From Tricholoma matsutake (Eukaryota > Basidiomycota > Agaricomycetes > Agaricales > Tricholomataceae): DNA of 64,000 nt. The DNA is taken from the NCBI GenBank assembly GCA_026075535.2, contig AP026539.1, positions 2,976,001 through 3,040,000 on the forward strand, given 5' to 3'. Positions within the stretch are counted from its first letter, which is position 1, and the number at the start of each line of letters is the position of its first letter. The translations under genes were made by a program, and so were the position numbers. The notes beneath the pieces were generated by a model, which saw nothing but the letters and a program-made list of their open reading frames with translations, was not told the DNA's origin and ran no database searches. Of this stretch, positions 25,094-37,397 are shown in pieces.

Positions 25094-25110
25094 AGGATCA
25101 GTTCTTAACA
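25094..25110 (+). repeat. TSD AGGAT and last 12 bp of Gypsy-2 LTR B
   Basis: AGGAT (25094-25098) repeats 19332-19336. CAGTTCTTAACA (25099-25110) completes the LTR exactly as in copy C. The internal region of Gypsy-2 starts at 25111. Confidence 0.85.
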
Positions 25111-25138
25111 TTATATACGAACTCACACTTCACTTGTC

Positions 25139-26520
25139 CATTCCATCTCTATGACCCCTACCGAGACCTGCCAGCGCACAACAAGAAATTCCCAACATGC
25201 TGGTACTATTCCAGGGATCTCTGCAATCCAGCGATCCACTCTTCCCGACCCTTGAGCCGCCACTACTTTTGGAGTGTCTTCCAGACCCTCAAACATCTTC
25301 TGACAAATCGGCTCAGGAGCTCCCTCAATCAGTGCCAATCTCATGTCCACCCGTGTCCCGCAACCTTCCAGCAACCCAGAAGGTTTTCGATCAAGAACTC
25401 CCCTTGAGTATGTAGGGGGCATCAACCAGCCTGAACCCTATGGGTTGGAAGATCGTGGTCTAGAGGATGGACCTCCCGGCAGACCCAACAACCCTAGCGG
25501 TCCTGATGGCCCTGGGGGCAACCCCAATCCCAATGATCCTGATGATCAACCTCCCACAGGGGGGAACCCTGATCCAGGGGATAGGTTCATAGATGTTCTT
25601 TACAACCTCTCGGAGAGTATCTGCACCCTCTGACAAAACAATGCACCTAAGACTGAGAAAATCAAAGTTCATGATCCCGACACTTTTGATGGCTCCAACC
25701 CAAAGAAACTTAGAGACTTCCTAGTCTCATGTAATCTTCATTTCTGTGACCATCTGCATGTATTTTCCTCTGATGAGAAAAAGATCATATTTATCCTTTC
25801 TTATCTTAAGGGATCAGCTCTCAGTTGGTTTGAGCCTAGTCTGAATGACCTGACAGATTCTGCACACTAGATGTGGGACTATGAAGCTTTCCTTGCCGAG
25901 CTGGAAAGCAACTTTGGTCTGCACGACCCAGCCAGAGACACGGAAAAAGCTCTCTCTGACTTAGCAATGAAGACAGGTGGTCACATCATGAAATATAATG
26001 TTGACTTCTGGGAATTAGCTTCTAGGGTCAATTGGAATGAAGCAGCCCTTCGTGACCGCTATTTCTGCAGTCTTCCACTCTGACTTCGCATAGAAGTTCT
26101 TTGGGGTGGTAAACCCGACACCCTTGCAGAACTGCACTTGAAAGCGCAGGACTGCGATGATATCTATTGGATGCAGGAGGATGAATCCCATTTTGAAACA
26201 AAGAATTCCAGTAACTCTAGTCGGAAGGACTCTTCCCCACCAACAAACCAAGCCACTTCAAACTCTGCCCGCAGTAACACCTCCAACCAGCAGTCTTCCG
26301 TGACAAAGAACACTTCCTGGGACAAGCCCAAGTCATCCATCTCCGATAAGTTGGGGAAGAATGGCATGCTTACTGGGGAGGAACAAGAACGTCGCATGAG
26401 AGAACGACTTTGTCTCTACTGTGGTGAGGAAGGGCACATAGCAGGAAACTGCCCGAAATCCAAAGCCGCAAAAGCCTGTGCATCCACTGTTGTTCCCAAG
26501 ACTATGGACTCGGAAAAATA
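25139..26520 (+). pseudogene. Gypsy-2 gag
   Basis: The capsid-like region includes KIKVHDPDTFDGSNPKKLRDF, KGSALSWFEPSL and ELESNFGLHDPARD. A CX2CX4HX4C knuckle ([14 protein letters not shown]) lies near 26413-26455. Stops lie at 25256, 25631, 25868 and 26081, most in contexts where Arg or Gln is expected. It ends TAG at 26519-26521. Confidence 0.75.
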
Positions 26521-29500
26521 GTCCGCAACCCTCAGTATACAGCCATTGGGGCTGGGGGTTGCATTGACCTTACCCACTTGGCTGCCTATGTTTGTCTCAA
26601 TGCATCTGCTCTTTCCGACCCCAACTCCCTAACCGTTCTTTTAACCTTTCCTGACTCTTCCGCCCCTTTCCAAACCCTTATTGACTCTGGCTCCTCCCAT
26701 TGCTTCCTTGACTCCTATTTCATGTTGAATAACCAACTCAGCATGGAACCCATTAACTCGATAGGTTTATGACTCTTTGATGGATCTTGCAACTCCACCA
26801 TAACTCAGATCGTCAAACTTCCGGTTACCTTCCCTGCCGGTGAAGTATTCAATTTGTCATTTTATGTAACCTTGCTCAGCTCTTCCTGTTCCACCGTACT
26901 CAGTCATAACTGGCTGAAGCAATACAATCCATTGACTGACTGGTCTTCAAGCCAACTCGCTTTCTGCTCTGCAGATCATAGAGGTCCAGCACCCCTGATG
27001 TCACCTTTGTCCCTGAATCTTCCAGTAGAAACCCTCTGCACTTTCCAAACCCACCATTCCTCCCAAGTTTACACCCCCCGACATCTCTTTCATCAATGCT
27101 GCCGCTTATGTGCATGCTAGCAAACTTCCTGGGGCAGTAGCTTTTCAGATGACCTTCACTCCAGAAGGGTTATCTGCCTGCTCTGCCCAATCCGCTGACT
27201 CATCTGACCTCTCTGATATTCCACCTGAGTATCACGAATTTGCTGATGTCTTTAATAAGACTAAAGCGGATACCCTTCCTCTGCATTGGTCTTACGACCT
27301 CAAAATAGAGACAGAAGACAATACTCCTCTGCCTCTGGGCCACATGTATTCTCTCTCTCCCTCTGAATTAGAAGCCTTACGAGTCTTTATTGACAAAAAT
27401 GTCCACTCAGGTTTCATCTGCCCATCCAAGTCTCCGCATGGCGCTCCAATTCTCTTCATCAAGAAGAAGGACAGTAGTCTCTGACTTTGTGTTGACTACC
27501 GAGGACTTAACCGTCTTATGAAGAAAGACCGCTACCCACTTCCTCTCATTTCTGACCTCCTTGACTCTCCCCGCAAAGCCCGCTTATTCACCAAGATAGA
27601 CTTGTGGCACGCTTATCACCTGGTCTGCATCGCTGATGGTGATGAGTGGAAAACTACTTTCTGCACCCACTATGGATCCTTCGAGTGGTTGGTGGTTCCC
27701 TTTGGACTCACTAATACACCCACAGCTTTCCAGTGTTTTATGAACAACATCTTCAGCAACATGCTGGATGTTTGTGTCATTGTATACCTCGACAACATCC
27801 TAATCTACTCTGATGACAAGTCCCAGCATGGGGCTCATGTCAAAGAAGTCCTCCACCATCTCCGGAAAAATGGACTTTATGCCTCTCCACAGAAATGTGA
27901 GTTCCACAAAGACACCATTGAATATTTAGGTTTCATCCTTTCACTGGATGGACTGCGGATGTCTGAGGATAAAGTCAAAACTGTGCTTGACTGGCCTGAG
28001 CCTAGGAAAGTTAAGGATATACAATCCTTCTTAGGTTTTTGCAATTTTTACTGCCGCTTCATTAACGGCTATTCAGACATTGTCATCCCACTCACCCACT
28101 TGACGTGGAAAGCCGCACCCTGGGACTTCAACAAGAAATGCCGTGACACTTTTGAAAAGCTCAAACAAGAATTCACCCATGCCCCCGTCTTAACACAATG
28201 GGTACCTGACTCACAGATGGTATTCGAAACTGATGCTTCCGACTATACCTTAGCAGCTATCCTTTCGGTTTACACTGCAGATGGAGAAATTAATCTGGTC
28301 GTGTTTCATTCCTGCTCTTTCAATCCTGCTGAACTAAATTATGACACCCATGATAAGGAACTCTTGGCCATTTTTGAAGCCTTCAGACACTGGTGGCAGT
28401 ATTTCGAGGGTTCCGCAAACCCGGTTGATGTGGTCACTGACCACAAAAATCTTGAGTACTTCAGCACTACCAAGTTGCTCACCTGCTGCCAGGCCCGTTG
28501 GTCTGAGTACCTTTCCCAGTTCAATCTCATCATCCGCTTCTGCCCCGGAAAATTAGGGGCCAAGCCAGATGCGCTCACTAGATGTTGGGACATCTACTGC
28601 AAAGGGGGAAATAGCAGCTTCACCTCCGTAAACCCAACCAACTTCCGACCTGTATTCACACAGGAACAGCTCACCTCTTCCCTTCATGCCACCTATTTTG
28701 CCACACCCATCCTTCGATAAGCAGTAATCATGGATGTTGAGAAACTCCATCATGACATCTGCACCTCCCTACCCCTTGACCCAGTATCATCCACACCTCT
28801 TCCAACACCTGTCGACCCCACCTGGACCATAGATGAGGCAGGTCTTCTCTGCCACTTTGACCGGATTTATGTCCCAGACATTGCAGATCTTTGCCTAAGG
28901 GTCCTTCAGTACAAACATGATCACATCCTCTCTGGCCACTTCGGACAAAACAAAACCCAGCAACTTGTCCACTGGGAATATGTCTGGCCAAACCTCCGCA
29001 TCTTTGTGCAGGAATTCTGCAAATCCTGTACCACTTGCAAATGATCCAAGTCACCTCGACACAAGCCCTACGGGTTTCTAAAGCAACTTCCAGTTCCAGA
29101 ATGACCTTGGAACTCCATCTCCATGGACTTCATTGAACAACTACCCAACTCCGATGGTCACACCACTATCCTGGTCATTGTTGACTGCCTCACCAAGCAA
29201 GGCATCTTCATCCCAACTGTCAATGAGATCACAGCCCAAGAACTAGCCAACCTGTTCATCCTCCACGTCTTCTCCAAGCATGACGTTCTGTTGCACGTCA
29301 CTTGCGACCGGGGATCCAAGTTCGTCTCCCACTTCTTCTGCTCTCTTGGAAAAGTGCTTGACATGCAGATCCACTTCACTTCTGGTTATCACCTGCAAGG
29401 TGATGGTCAGACAGAACGACTTAATCAGACCTTGGAGCAGTACCTCCAGATCTTCTGCAACTATCAGCAGGACGACTGGTCTCACCTCTTACCCTTGGGC

Positions 29501-30199
29501 AAATTTGCCTACAACAATGCTCCTTCTGCCTCTACAGGCATATCCCCTTTCTTTGCCAACAAAGGCTATCACCCGAACATTTCCATCTTTCCAGAATGCG
29601 ATTTAGCTTCACAGCGCGCCCATGAGTTTGTTGTCGACTTAGACGACCTTCATCAGGAGCTTCAGAAACAGCTTGCAGCCACTCAAGAGCGTTATCAAGG
29701 TCCTGCAGACAAACATCGGGCACCCGCACCTGACTTCAACATTGGTGACTCTGCCTATGTCACTGCGGAAAATATCCGCACCACTCGTCCTTCCAAGAAA
29801 CTTTCTGAAAAGCACCATGGCCCCTTTGAAATCATTGCCTGCCCAGGTACTCACTCAGTCACCCTGCGGCTTCTGGACCACATGTGGGCCATCCACCCTG
29901 TCTTCCATGTCTCTCAACTAGAGAAACACTCCCCAAACACCATTCCAAATTGGACACAACCTCCACCTCCTCCCATCACTATCGATGACAAGCTCGAGTA
30001 TGAGATTGCCGAAGTCCTCAACTCCAAGGTCGATAATCGATGTCAATGCAAGATTCTCTACCTTGTCCAATGGGAAGGCTACCAGGAAACTGATGAGGAA
30101 ACCTCCTGGCTACCTGCTATGGAACTCGATCATGCCCAAGAACTCCTTGCAGATTTTCACAACCGATACCTGCAGAAACCTGGTCCATTACTCGCTTAA
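26521..30199 (+). pseudogene. Gypsy-2 pol (PR-RT-RH-IN-chromodomain)
   Basis: Protease LIDSGSSHCFLD lies near 26680-26715. RT has DYRGLNRLMKKDRYPLPL and a catalytic box reading YLDNILIYS (near 27786-27810), where YLDD is required, so the second Asp is Asn. RNase H (FETDASDYTLAAIL ... DHKNLEYF) follows in the same 400-codon frame (27518-28720). The integrase HHCC part is near 28900-29040. The core has SMDFIEQLPN, CDRGSKF and TERLNQTLEQY (29123-29460). A chromodomain (ILYLVQWEGYQETDEETSW) lies near 30051-30110. It is a Tf1/sushi-like chromovirus layout with a few TGA stops (26770, 27481, 29041, 29102). Confidence 0.85.
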
Positions 30200-30284
30200 A
30201 AATCTATTCATGTTACTTATTCACTCGGTTGTACTCAGAAACAAATTTCATTGAAAAAGAGTTTTCTTGGACCCAACTGGATCC

Positions 30285-31273
30285 CTATGCTACCTCCACT
30301 CCCCCCTCTCCAGCTTTGGCACCCTCTTCTCCGACTTCGCCTTCTTCCCTACCCTCACCCTCTTCCCCATTCTCACCCTCTTCATCCTCCTCACTCTCCT
30401 CCCTGTCATCCACCCGCCTTTTCTCCAGATATCTCTGGAAGGCCTCCCAGTCATCTCCAGACTTGCGGATCCCACATCTTTCCCGCTGGGACTCTTGCAC
30501 TGCCCGCTCCACCTCTTTGTCACCCTTGTCGCTCTCCTCCCTGGCACTTTTCCACCCACTCTGGGTCCAAAGCATCCTGGATTTCCCCCATCAACTCCCA
30601 CACCACATTGGCCACCTCAGCAAACCCCTTCCTTATTAACTTCATCATTTGTTGCATTAGTTCCAGGTTTTTCCTGGTCGCCCCCGTTGTTCCCGCCGTT
30701 TTTGCTGCAGGGGCTTCCTGCCCCTCCCACACTACCTCCTCACACTTATGTTTGATGCGCATGCAGTTGTTGCACATGCGTCCCTTCACACCCATCTTGA
30801 AACAAGCAATCTTTTGATATTTGCATCTAGGCCACTTATCAGTGAAAGGAGACTGAGAAGGGAAACAAGCATGCACCTTTTGCAGGGCAACGCAGCCTGC
30901 ACCCGCACCGGACCCTCTGACTCCTCTGACCCCACTTGTGCCTTTGACTTGGCAACTTTCTTTTTCTTCAGGGACTTGCTCCCCTTGGCCTCTTCCTCCA
31001 AACCTGCAGCCGCAGCCACCCACTTCTTCTCTGCTCATTTTGTGGCCAAAGCCTCTTTTTTCCACACCTCTGCCTGGCACGCCTCCTCAGCGTTTGCAGC
31101 CTCCTCAGCTGCCTTTTGCTCCTCCTGCACCCAGCGCTCCTCCTCCCTCGCTGCTTCCTCTAGCTCCTTCAGCTCCCTCTCCATCTGCTCTCTCAGTGCC
31201 CTCTCCCTCTGTTCGTGCTGGGCCTTCATTGTGGCCATTTTGATCTGCGCAGAGACGGCTGGGGTGGACATTT
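30285..31273 (-). pseudogene. Cysteine-cluster gene, antisense inside Gypsy-2
   Basis: Starting MSTPAVSAQIKMATMK at 31273, it has a Glu/Lys/Arg-rich coiled-coil region and then a basic stretch (KGSKSLKKKKVAK). A first cysteine group (ALPCKRC) and a second (CNNCMRIKHKCE, CX2CX6C) follow. After these come a helical segment (ELMQQMMKLIRKGFAEVANVVWELM) and an acidic tail. The parts lie in three frames, so at least two frameshifts or unrecognised introns exist. The paired CX2CX6C pattern resembles fungal Zn(II)2Cys6-like domains; related layouts occur at 32634-32763 and 41059-41150. It lies between pol and the 3' LTR on the opposite strand. Function unknown. Confidence 0.6.
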
Positions 31274-31406
31274 CTGATAGGTGATGGGAGTAGGAAATGA
31301 CGTGAAATTTTTTCAACCAATTGCCGCATTCGGAAATTCAACCAACTTCCTCATTTGGACTCAAACCCTCATGTGCCTCATAGGCTCGGCACTAAGGGTG
31401 AAATAC

Positions 31407-32010
31407 TGTCAAGAACCATTCCTCGCCCAATCGGAACCCACATCCATCCAACACTTTCCTACACGTCAAACCTGATTTTGTCTATGCCTCCCAATTTTGT
31501 TCCCGGCCACCTTGCACTGCCCACACTGCTGTGCACCAGGCCGCCTTGTACAGCATCCATGGCTGCCTTCCCAAGGCTGCTGTCTCTATTGCAAATTCAA
31601 CTATGGATTCCTGTGTGGCTCCCGCAAGATAATTTATCTATGCAGTCGAGACACTGCCGCAGTCTTTGTTCCTGTTCTGCATTATTCCAGACTACAGTAT
31701 TTAAGCTTAGTTAGTTTTGCCTTGTATTCCTCAGTTTGTATATCAACATAGACTCAACTTTGACTTGTCAATCTAAACCTCCTTCTGCTCCTACCTCTGT
31801 CCTCTAAGAGCCTGAGCTCCATTCAACTCGACCTCTAGTCTCCCTCTGAAGTTCTAGTCCCATCTGAACTTAACCTAAGTCTCCCTGTACTCCTCCCCAC
31901 ATTTACCCGCACTTTCCTGCTCCTACCTCCAGACTTTCGATGTGAAATTAGGACACCAGATGAGGTGAAGGGTGCAGCTTCTTACAAGCCAAAGCCAAGT
32001 CCTTTCTGTT

Positions 32011-32042
<32 letters not shown>

Positions 32043-32132
32043 CAGAATCCGCATCAATCTGACAGACCCCGCTATTATCATCCGCAGCATCCGATTGGAT
32101 TCCGACAAGCCCTCCAGGATCAGTTCTTAACA
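31407..32132 (+). repeat. Gypsy-2 LTR 'C' (726 bp), 3' LTR
   Basis: TGTCAAGAACCATTCC to GATCAGTTCTTAACA, full length. It contains a run of 30 C (32012-32041), against 10 in B and 7 in A. Its left flank AATAC is retroelement sequence. Its right flank GGCTG (32133-32137) duplicates the GGCTG next to LTR A. Confidence 0.85.
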
Positions 32133-33192
32133 GGCTGGCTGTCTTGGGTGGGCAAGTATCTGTTTGAGGAGTATTCGAGGACAATCGAGGAAGAGAGGAA
32201 GAGAGAGGAGGAGAGGGAGGCTTGGCAGGTGGCCATCGAGGCCAAAGTCAAAAGGATTGAGGAACGACGAGACACACTGGTCGAGGCACATCAATCATTC
32301 TTGGCTGAAGTCCAGGCCAAAACACTTTCAAAGGACAATTTTTGTGATTGGACTGCTGCGCTCAAGCTCATGCGACTCTTGATCAATCGGGACAAAGCCA
32401 TGGATGAAGAACCTCTGGTCGACGACCCACCAGTCATTGAGCAAATCATCGAGAAGAGGAAGGCAGACGAGATGGATGAGGAGGAGGAAGGTGAGGACGA
32501 GTTGGATGAAGAACCTGTGGTCACGAAGCGGGTGTGGCTAGAGGAAGGTGACTTGATCACCTTCCATGGGCCAGTAAGTTGTTGCTCTATGTCGATATCA
32601 TTAAGACTAATTACACTCTCAATATTGCTTTAGTGTGATCATTGTGCTGGACTGAAGACATTGCCAGAATGCATTGTTGAGGAGGGCGCCCCAAAGTGCA
32701 AGAAATGCACTCAGGGGCTGCAGGGGTGCTACTGGGAGGGAGTGTCGAGGCGAGGACTCCGTTGAGGCAAGTAGAGGAAAATGGTAGGCTCCAAGCAAGC
32801 AACACAGAGTACTGCAGAGTCGACGGAAGTGTCGACTCTGAGATGTAGTAAGTGATCCTTTTCGATAACAAGTACAATTGCTAATCTGTATGATTACTTA
32901 GCCATACGCATTCGGGCCATCCAGCCCCTCGAAAGTCGATGAGCGCCCAAAACAAATGGTGAAGGTGAAGCCGAAGATGGCTGAAAAGGAGAAGGGGAAG
33001 GGAAAGGTGAAAGCTAGAGAACAAGAGGTCGAACCCGAGGTTGCGGGTGCGGTTGAGGAGATGACAGCGTCAGATGCAGTGCGACTCTGCCATCGGTATC
33101 TCACAGAAGTGCTGGTGTGCAAGAAGTTGGAAGTGGAAGTGCTGATGGAAGAGATCGAGGTTTTGGAGAGGAAGTGGGAGGAATCCCAATAG
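32133..33192 (+). pseudogene. Gene H, 3' half: Zn-cluster-like protein
   Basis: The frame is open from the LTR edge (GWLSWVGKYLFEEYSRTIEEE), so the N-terminus is missing here and found at 9875-10155. A charged coiled-coil region is followed by an acidic segment. An intron at 32574-32633 (GTAAGT...TTTAG) joins FHGP to CDHCAGLKTLPEC...CKKCTQGLQGCYW, a C-X2-C-X8-C-X8-C-X2-C-X6-C cluster. After VSRRGLR a TGA (32763) interrupts; one frame over continues RQVEENGRLQASNTEYC to a second intron (32848-32901). The last exon is Lys-rich, then helical (VEVLMEEIEVLERKWEESQ, stop at 33192). A nuclear DNA-binding role is only inferred from the cysteines. Confidence 0.6.
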
Positions 33193-33520
33193 AAATTTGT
33201 TGTATTGTTTTAATTTTATCATTTTTGTTGTGTCTGAGCAAGATAAGTTTGAAATGACAAATATTGCATATGATCAAAGCCAAGAAATGTAAGATATATG
33301 CGAAAAAAACATAGGAGAGAAAAAGAAAAAGAAAGTTAGATGGACGATTCATCAAAACGAGACATAGGGGAAAGGCTCAGAACTCCTTCATAGCTGAAAA
33401 ACCCCATCAAGCTTGTGCAAACACGTGTCGAACAATATCATGACTTGTAATAGTACACTGTTATAAAATTGAGAGTTTGTTTCAATATCGCAAGTAGAAA
33501 AAGAAAAGAAAAATGGTCTA
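33193..33520. other. AT-rich spacer, no gene seen
   Basis: It lies between gene H (+) and the 3' end of Gypsy-M pol (-). No LTR of Gypsy-M is recognisable here. Confidence 0.4.
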
Positions 33521-36500
33521 TTCGTCTTCATCGAGGTCAGGAATGCCCTCGTTGATGTCTCCATCAATGTCCGATGTTGTTTGAAGTTGTTTGAGCAGAT
33601 GATCATCGATATCAGAAGTTCAGAGGAAGGGGAATCGATTTCCATGCGAGATAGGGTAGAACTCGGAAAACAGCTACTGGTCGATGCAGAACTGAACCGT
33701 CGAGCTCACAAAGAATATAAGCGCCACCATAGTTTCGTGTGATGACTATGAGTGGGCCAAGATATTGAGCTCGCATTTTTTGGTTAAGAGCTTTCTCGAT
33801 CTGTGTGTTTCACATGAGTACGAGGTCACCTTTTTTGAAATTGTAGTGTTGAATTGTTCACTTGTGAACTTCTTCAAAGCATTTCGCAGCTTCTTGTCGA
33901 GCGGTGTAGACTCTAGAGTAGAGTACTTCAAGATTGGTCGAGCATTTCTGTAGTGCAATAGCGCATCAGGCGATGAGACCGGTGGAGGAGAGTATCGAAT
34001 CGGGTGGTGGTTGTAGATATGTCACTTCTGAAATGTTGAGAGGGATGAGTGGATGAGAACCTGTGATTGCAAAATAGGGCAAACAGCCCATTCGTTTTTG
34101 AACTGTTACCCGTTCTGCCCAAAAGACTGAGTAGGTCCCAACCAACCATCAAGTTTGATCACCATCGACGGCCTTGTAGAGTGATTGTCTTACATTGAAG
34201 TGGGCTCATTCAATGAGGCCATTGGCACAAGAATTGTACCCACTTATCTGAATGTGATTGATATGATATTGCTTCAACAAATATTCGAGAGCTGAAAGAA
34301 ATGCTGCGCCGTTGTCAGTAACGATCTCATAAAGCAAGCCCCATCAACAAATAATTTCTTCGAAGATCCAATCACCAATGGTCTTCGCTGTTTCATTGCA
34401 AAGCATCCTGAACTCCGGCCAGTATGATATCAAACATCAACCTTGTACTATATAGTGATATCCACCAGAAGGCAGCATGTGCATTGTGTTGATGTAGACT
34501 TTTCCAAATAGAGCAGCGGGTGTGGCGATGATTGGTGGAATAAGAAGATTTCGAGTTTGTCGCAACTGACAGTAGTGGCATGTTTGGATGTACCATGCGA
34601 TATCGGCTTTCAGGTTGGGCCACCAGAATTGTAGTGCGACATGAGACTTTGTGGCGAAGATCATTTTGTGGCCGATATGGTTGTGCAACGACTGGATAAT
34701 ATCGATGCGATGGTCTGGAATCACAATGATCTTGTGTTCACCGTGCCAATCTTTTTGCCATAGTTTTCCAGAATCTATGAAGAACTCAGTGCAATATTGC
34801 ACGAAGGTAGCGTACTCTGTGTCTGATAGATTTGGGAGTCGCACCATATCGTCTAACCATTTATGAATGAGCAGTAATCGTTCATCTTCTTTCTTTGCTT
34901 TGTCCAATCGAGGTATGTCTTCATATGAAACATCCTCCCCCTTACTGAAATCTGAAGCTTGGGTGAAAGTGGGATAAGTTGTGTGAGAGGGGAAAGGTCG
35001 AATCGAGATTGGGTTGATTTGTTGAATGAAACCCATGATGTAGTTTGTTGATCCAGTCACCGAATTCTTCTTCTACTTTGACATCGTCATCTTTGGTTTG
35101 TCGAGGACATCGCGAAAGACCGTCCAGCCCATGGTGCGTACCTGTGACATGAACTAGCGTGAAGTGGAACGTTAGAATGGAGACTATCCATTGATTGATG
35201 CTAGCACTAGGCACAATATTGGGATTTGAGAGCATGCCTTTGATATACCTCGCATCAACCTCGACGATGAGATTTTGTACTCCTATCAAATATAAGCAAA
35301 GTGCCCCAAGGGCTCGATATAGACCATAAAGTTCGAGTTCCAGTTGCAAAAACCTGGATTCATGGTCGTTGAGCGTGATCGAGCCAAATTGACTGTAATA
35401 TCATTTTCGAGGGTTGTTGCGGTCGCATTGCATTAGGAAATAGCTGATGGCGATGCTTGATGTGTCAACTGCAAGGATTACTGGGGCGCTCAAGGTATAG
35501 TCGATGGCTCAAATCGCTGGCGAGTTTAGGAGCACATGCTTGAGATCCTCTTGCGCTGCTACCTGAGATGGGCTGAATTCAAAGGGCACATCTTTTTGAG
35601 TAAGGTTAATTAGCACAGCTGCTCGATGTGTGAAACTTTGAATGAAAATTTGACAAACTCCAATCGTTCCTAAGAACCCCTTAACTTCCGTGAGTGTACA
35701 ACATGGACCCCACTTCTGAATCTTATCTATACGTGTCAGGTCAGCCATTTGGCCTTGAATATTGCATCGATGACCTAAAACAATTATTTCAGGGACACAA
35801 GCAAATAACTTTGGTCCTGAGAATGTCCCACCACAATACTTCATGCGCTGGACAATGTAATTTAGGTTCTCGAAATGCTCCCATATGAATCGTCGAATGC
35901 CTGAGTTGTCAATGATCATTTCATAAGATCCACCGATCGTTCGATATTCCAATTTTGGACCCTTCACCGGTGTGTCATCGATATAAGGGATCGTGATGTG
36001 AGGGACCTTGGGTTGTAGGATGAAAGTGACGTTGTGGTGTAGGATTGGAACTGAGTTTGTCCAACCCATCAGTAGGGTGATGATTCAAAGTGTGCCAAAT
36101 GGGGTCTGGAAAGTCATTAGATCTCGAGAGGATTCAGATACAAGCCTTTCGTAAAATGCAACATATAAATGCAACATTCCTCCACAAGCACATCCCCCAA
36201 ACTGTTCGGCTAAATGCTCAGGGATTGGGACAACGCCTGAGTGCTGAATCGTAACTTGGTTTAGCAGCTCGAGGCTGTGGACTATTCGGAGTGATTTTGC
36301 ATCTTTCTTCACAACGCAAAACCATCGCGATCGGTATGATGAGTTCATTGATTCATAAACTCCTGCTTTGATCTTCTTTTTCAGCATCTCACAAATCTGT
36401 TCATACAAACCAGGCAGTATGGGGATATTGTGTTCAACCCAAGGGGTATGAGGGATGACTGGGAACTCAATAGGGGGGAAGAAATCTGGTCGAAACCTTC

Positions 36501-37397
36501 CTCGTTTGTTTTTGGTCCATGCGAACCCTGCTTGCTGGTTTCAAAGGAAGTCATCCATGAGGTCTCATTCTTGAGGCCATAAGAAATCGCCTGGTTGATT
36601 TTGATTGATGATGTTTTTGCTTTTGAGGTTATATCGAGGAGTTGGTTTGAATATTGGAGGATGGGGATTTAGTGGAGGCATGTCTTTGAGGGGGTCACCC
36701 TCGATGTGTCAAACAATTCGAAAATGGTTGGGTAGTCCAGCCACGATTGGATGGACCTTCTGTGTGACTGGTTTATACTTTTTCTTTGTCAATAAATAAC
36801 TAGACTGTCGATTGTCGGAAATAACTGAGGAAGGGGAAACATACGATGAAGAAGTTTGCATAGGTATAAACACCATCAAGGCATTTCGAGGAATGTGGAA
36901 CTTGTCGCACGCAGATAAATAGAGGTCAGAAAGTGTCACAGATAATTCTTTGGAGGAGTCAATTTCAGGGATATTTGCAGTGCACTCGATAAATATAGAG
37001 GAGTCAGAAGAGTCGAACAAGATGATGAAAGCACACTGTTCCGAAATTTCATTCTCTAATGCTGAAAATCCTCTCGAACTACTTTTTGATGATGGTGCAA
37101 TCAAGGTATTGAGGGAATGGTAGCGGTCTGAGTTGAGTTAGGATTGCATATCATGATGGTTTGGGCTTCATTCCAATAGTTTCTAATGACACTTTCCATT
37201 AAGATGTCAAAAGGTCGTCTGAGTAGAATATCGTAAGCCAGGTCCCGAATAATATGTATCTGCATGTATAGGGTGATTCCACCAAGATCGCAGGGCACGT
37301 TGCATGCTAAACTGAGTGTTTCATCAACAGTCCCATTGGCCGACTGCATTGGAAGCCTAATTGAGGAGTCATATGCTAGACCAAGTTTGTGGCAAAC
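33521..37397 (-). pseudogene. Gypsy-M pol, 3' portion (PR end, RT, RNase H, IN)
   Basis: Read leftwards from 37397 it starts in the middle of the retropepsin (HKLGLAYDSSIRL ... ACNVPCDLGGITLY; ILLRRPFDIL). RT follows (SRWFCVVKKDAKSLR; YIDD near 35975-35990; EVKGFLGTIGVCQIF). RNase H has LYGLYRALGALCLYL and GLDGLSRCPRQ near 35080-35345. The integrase HHCC finger is HNHIGHK ... CHYC (about 34555-34690). The core and C-terminus (34400-33521) are full of stops. The protease N-terminus is 20.7 kb away at 58107-58371, because a DNA transposon is inserted between. It belongs to an Agaricomycete Gypsy family with an unusual protease. Confidence 0.8.
37391..37397. repeat. Left target-site duplicate GGCAAAC
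   Basis: Identical to 58107-58113. On the minus strand it is GTTTGCC, the codons for Val-Cys in the Gypsy-M protease. An 8-bp duplicate with one mismatch is also possible. Confidence 0.8.

Larger units (their letters stand above)
25111..31406 (+). mobile_element. Gypsy-2 internal region (with antisense gene)
   Basis: It lies between LTR B (ending 25110) and LTR C (starting 31407). It holds gag (25139-26520), pol ending at 30199, and about 1.2 kb between pol and the 3' LTR that carries a gene in the opposite direction. The original target-site duplicates are GTCGC before B and, after inversion, GTCAC at 9172-9176. Confidence 0.75.

Noticed and set aside
30229..30817. Ser/Pro-rich plus-strand frames after Gypsy-2 pol
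   Set aside because: They are the shadow of the Glu/Lys-rich antisense gene.
31407..32132. Simple solo-LTR insertion with its own TSD
   Set aside because: The flanks AATAC and GGCTG differ; GGCTG pairs with LTR A instead, which led to the inversion model.
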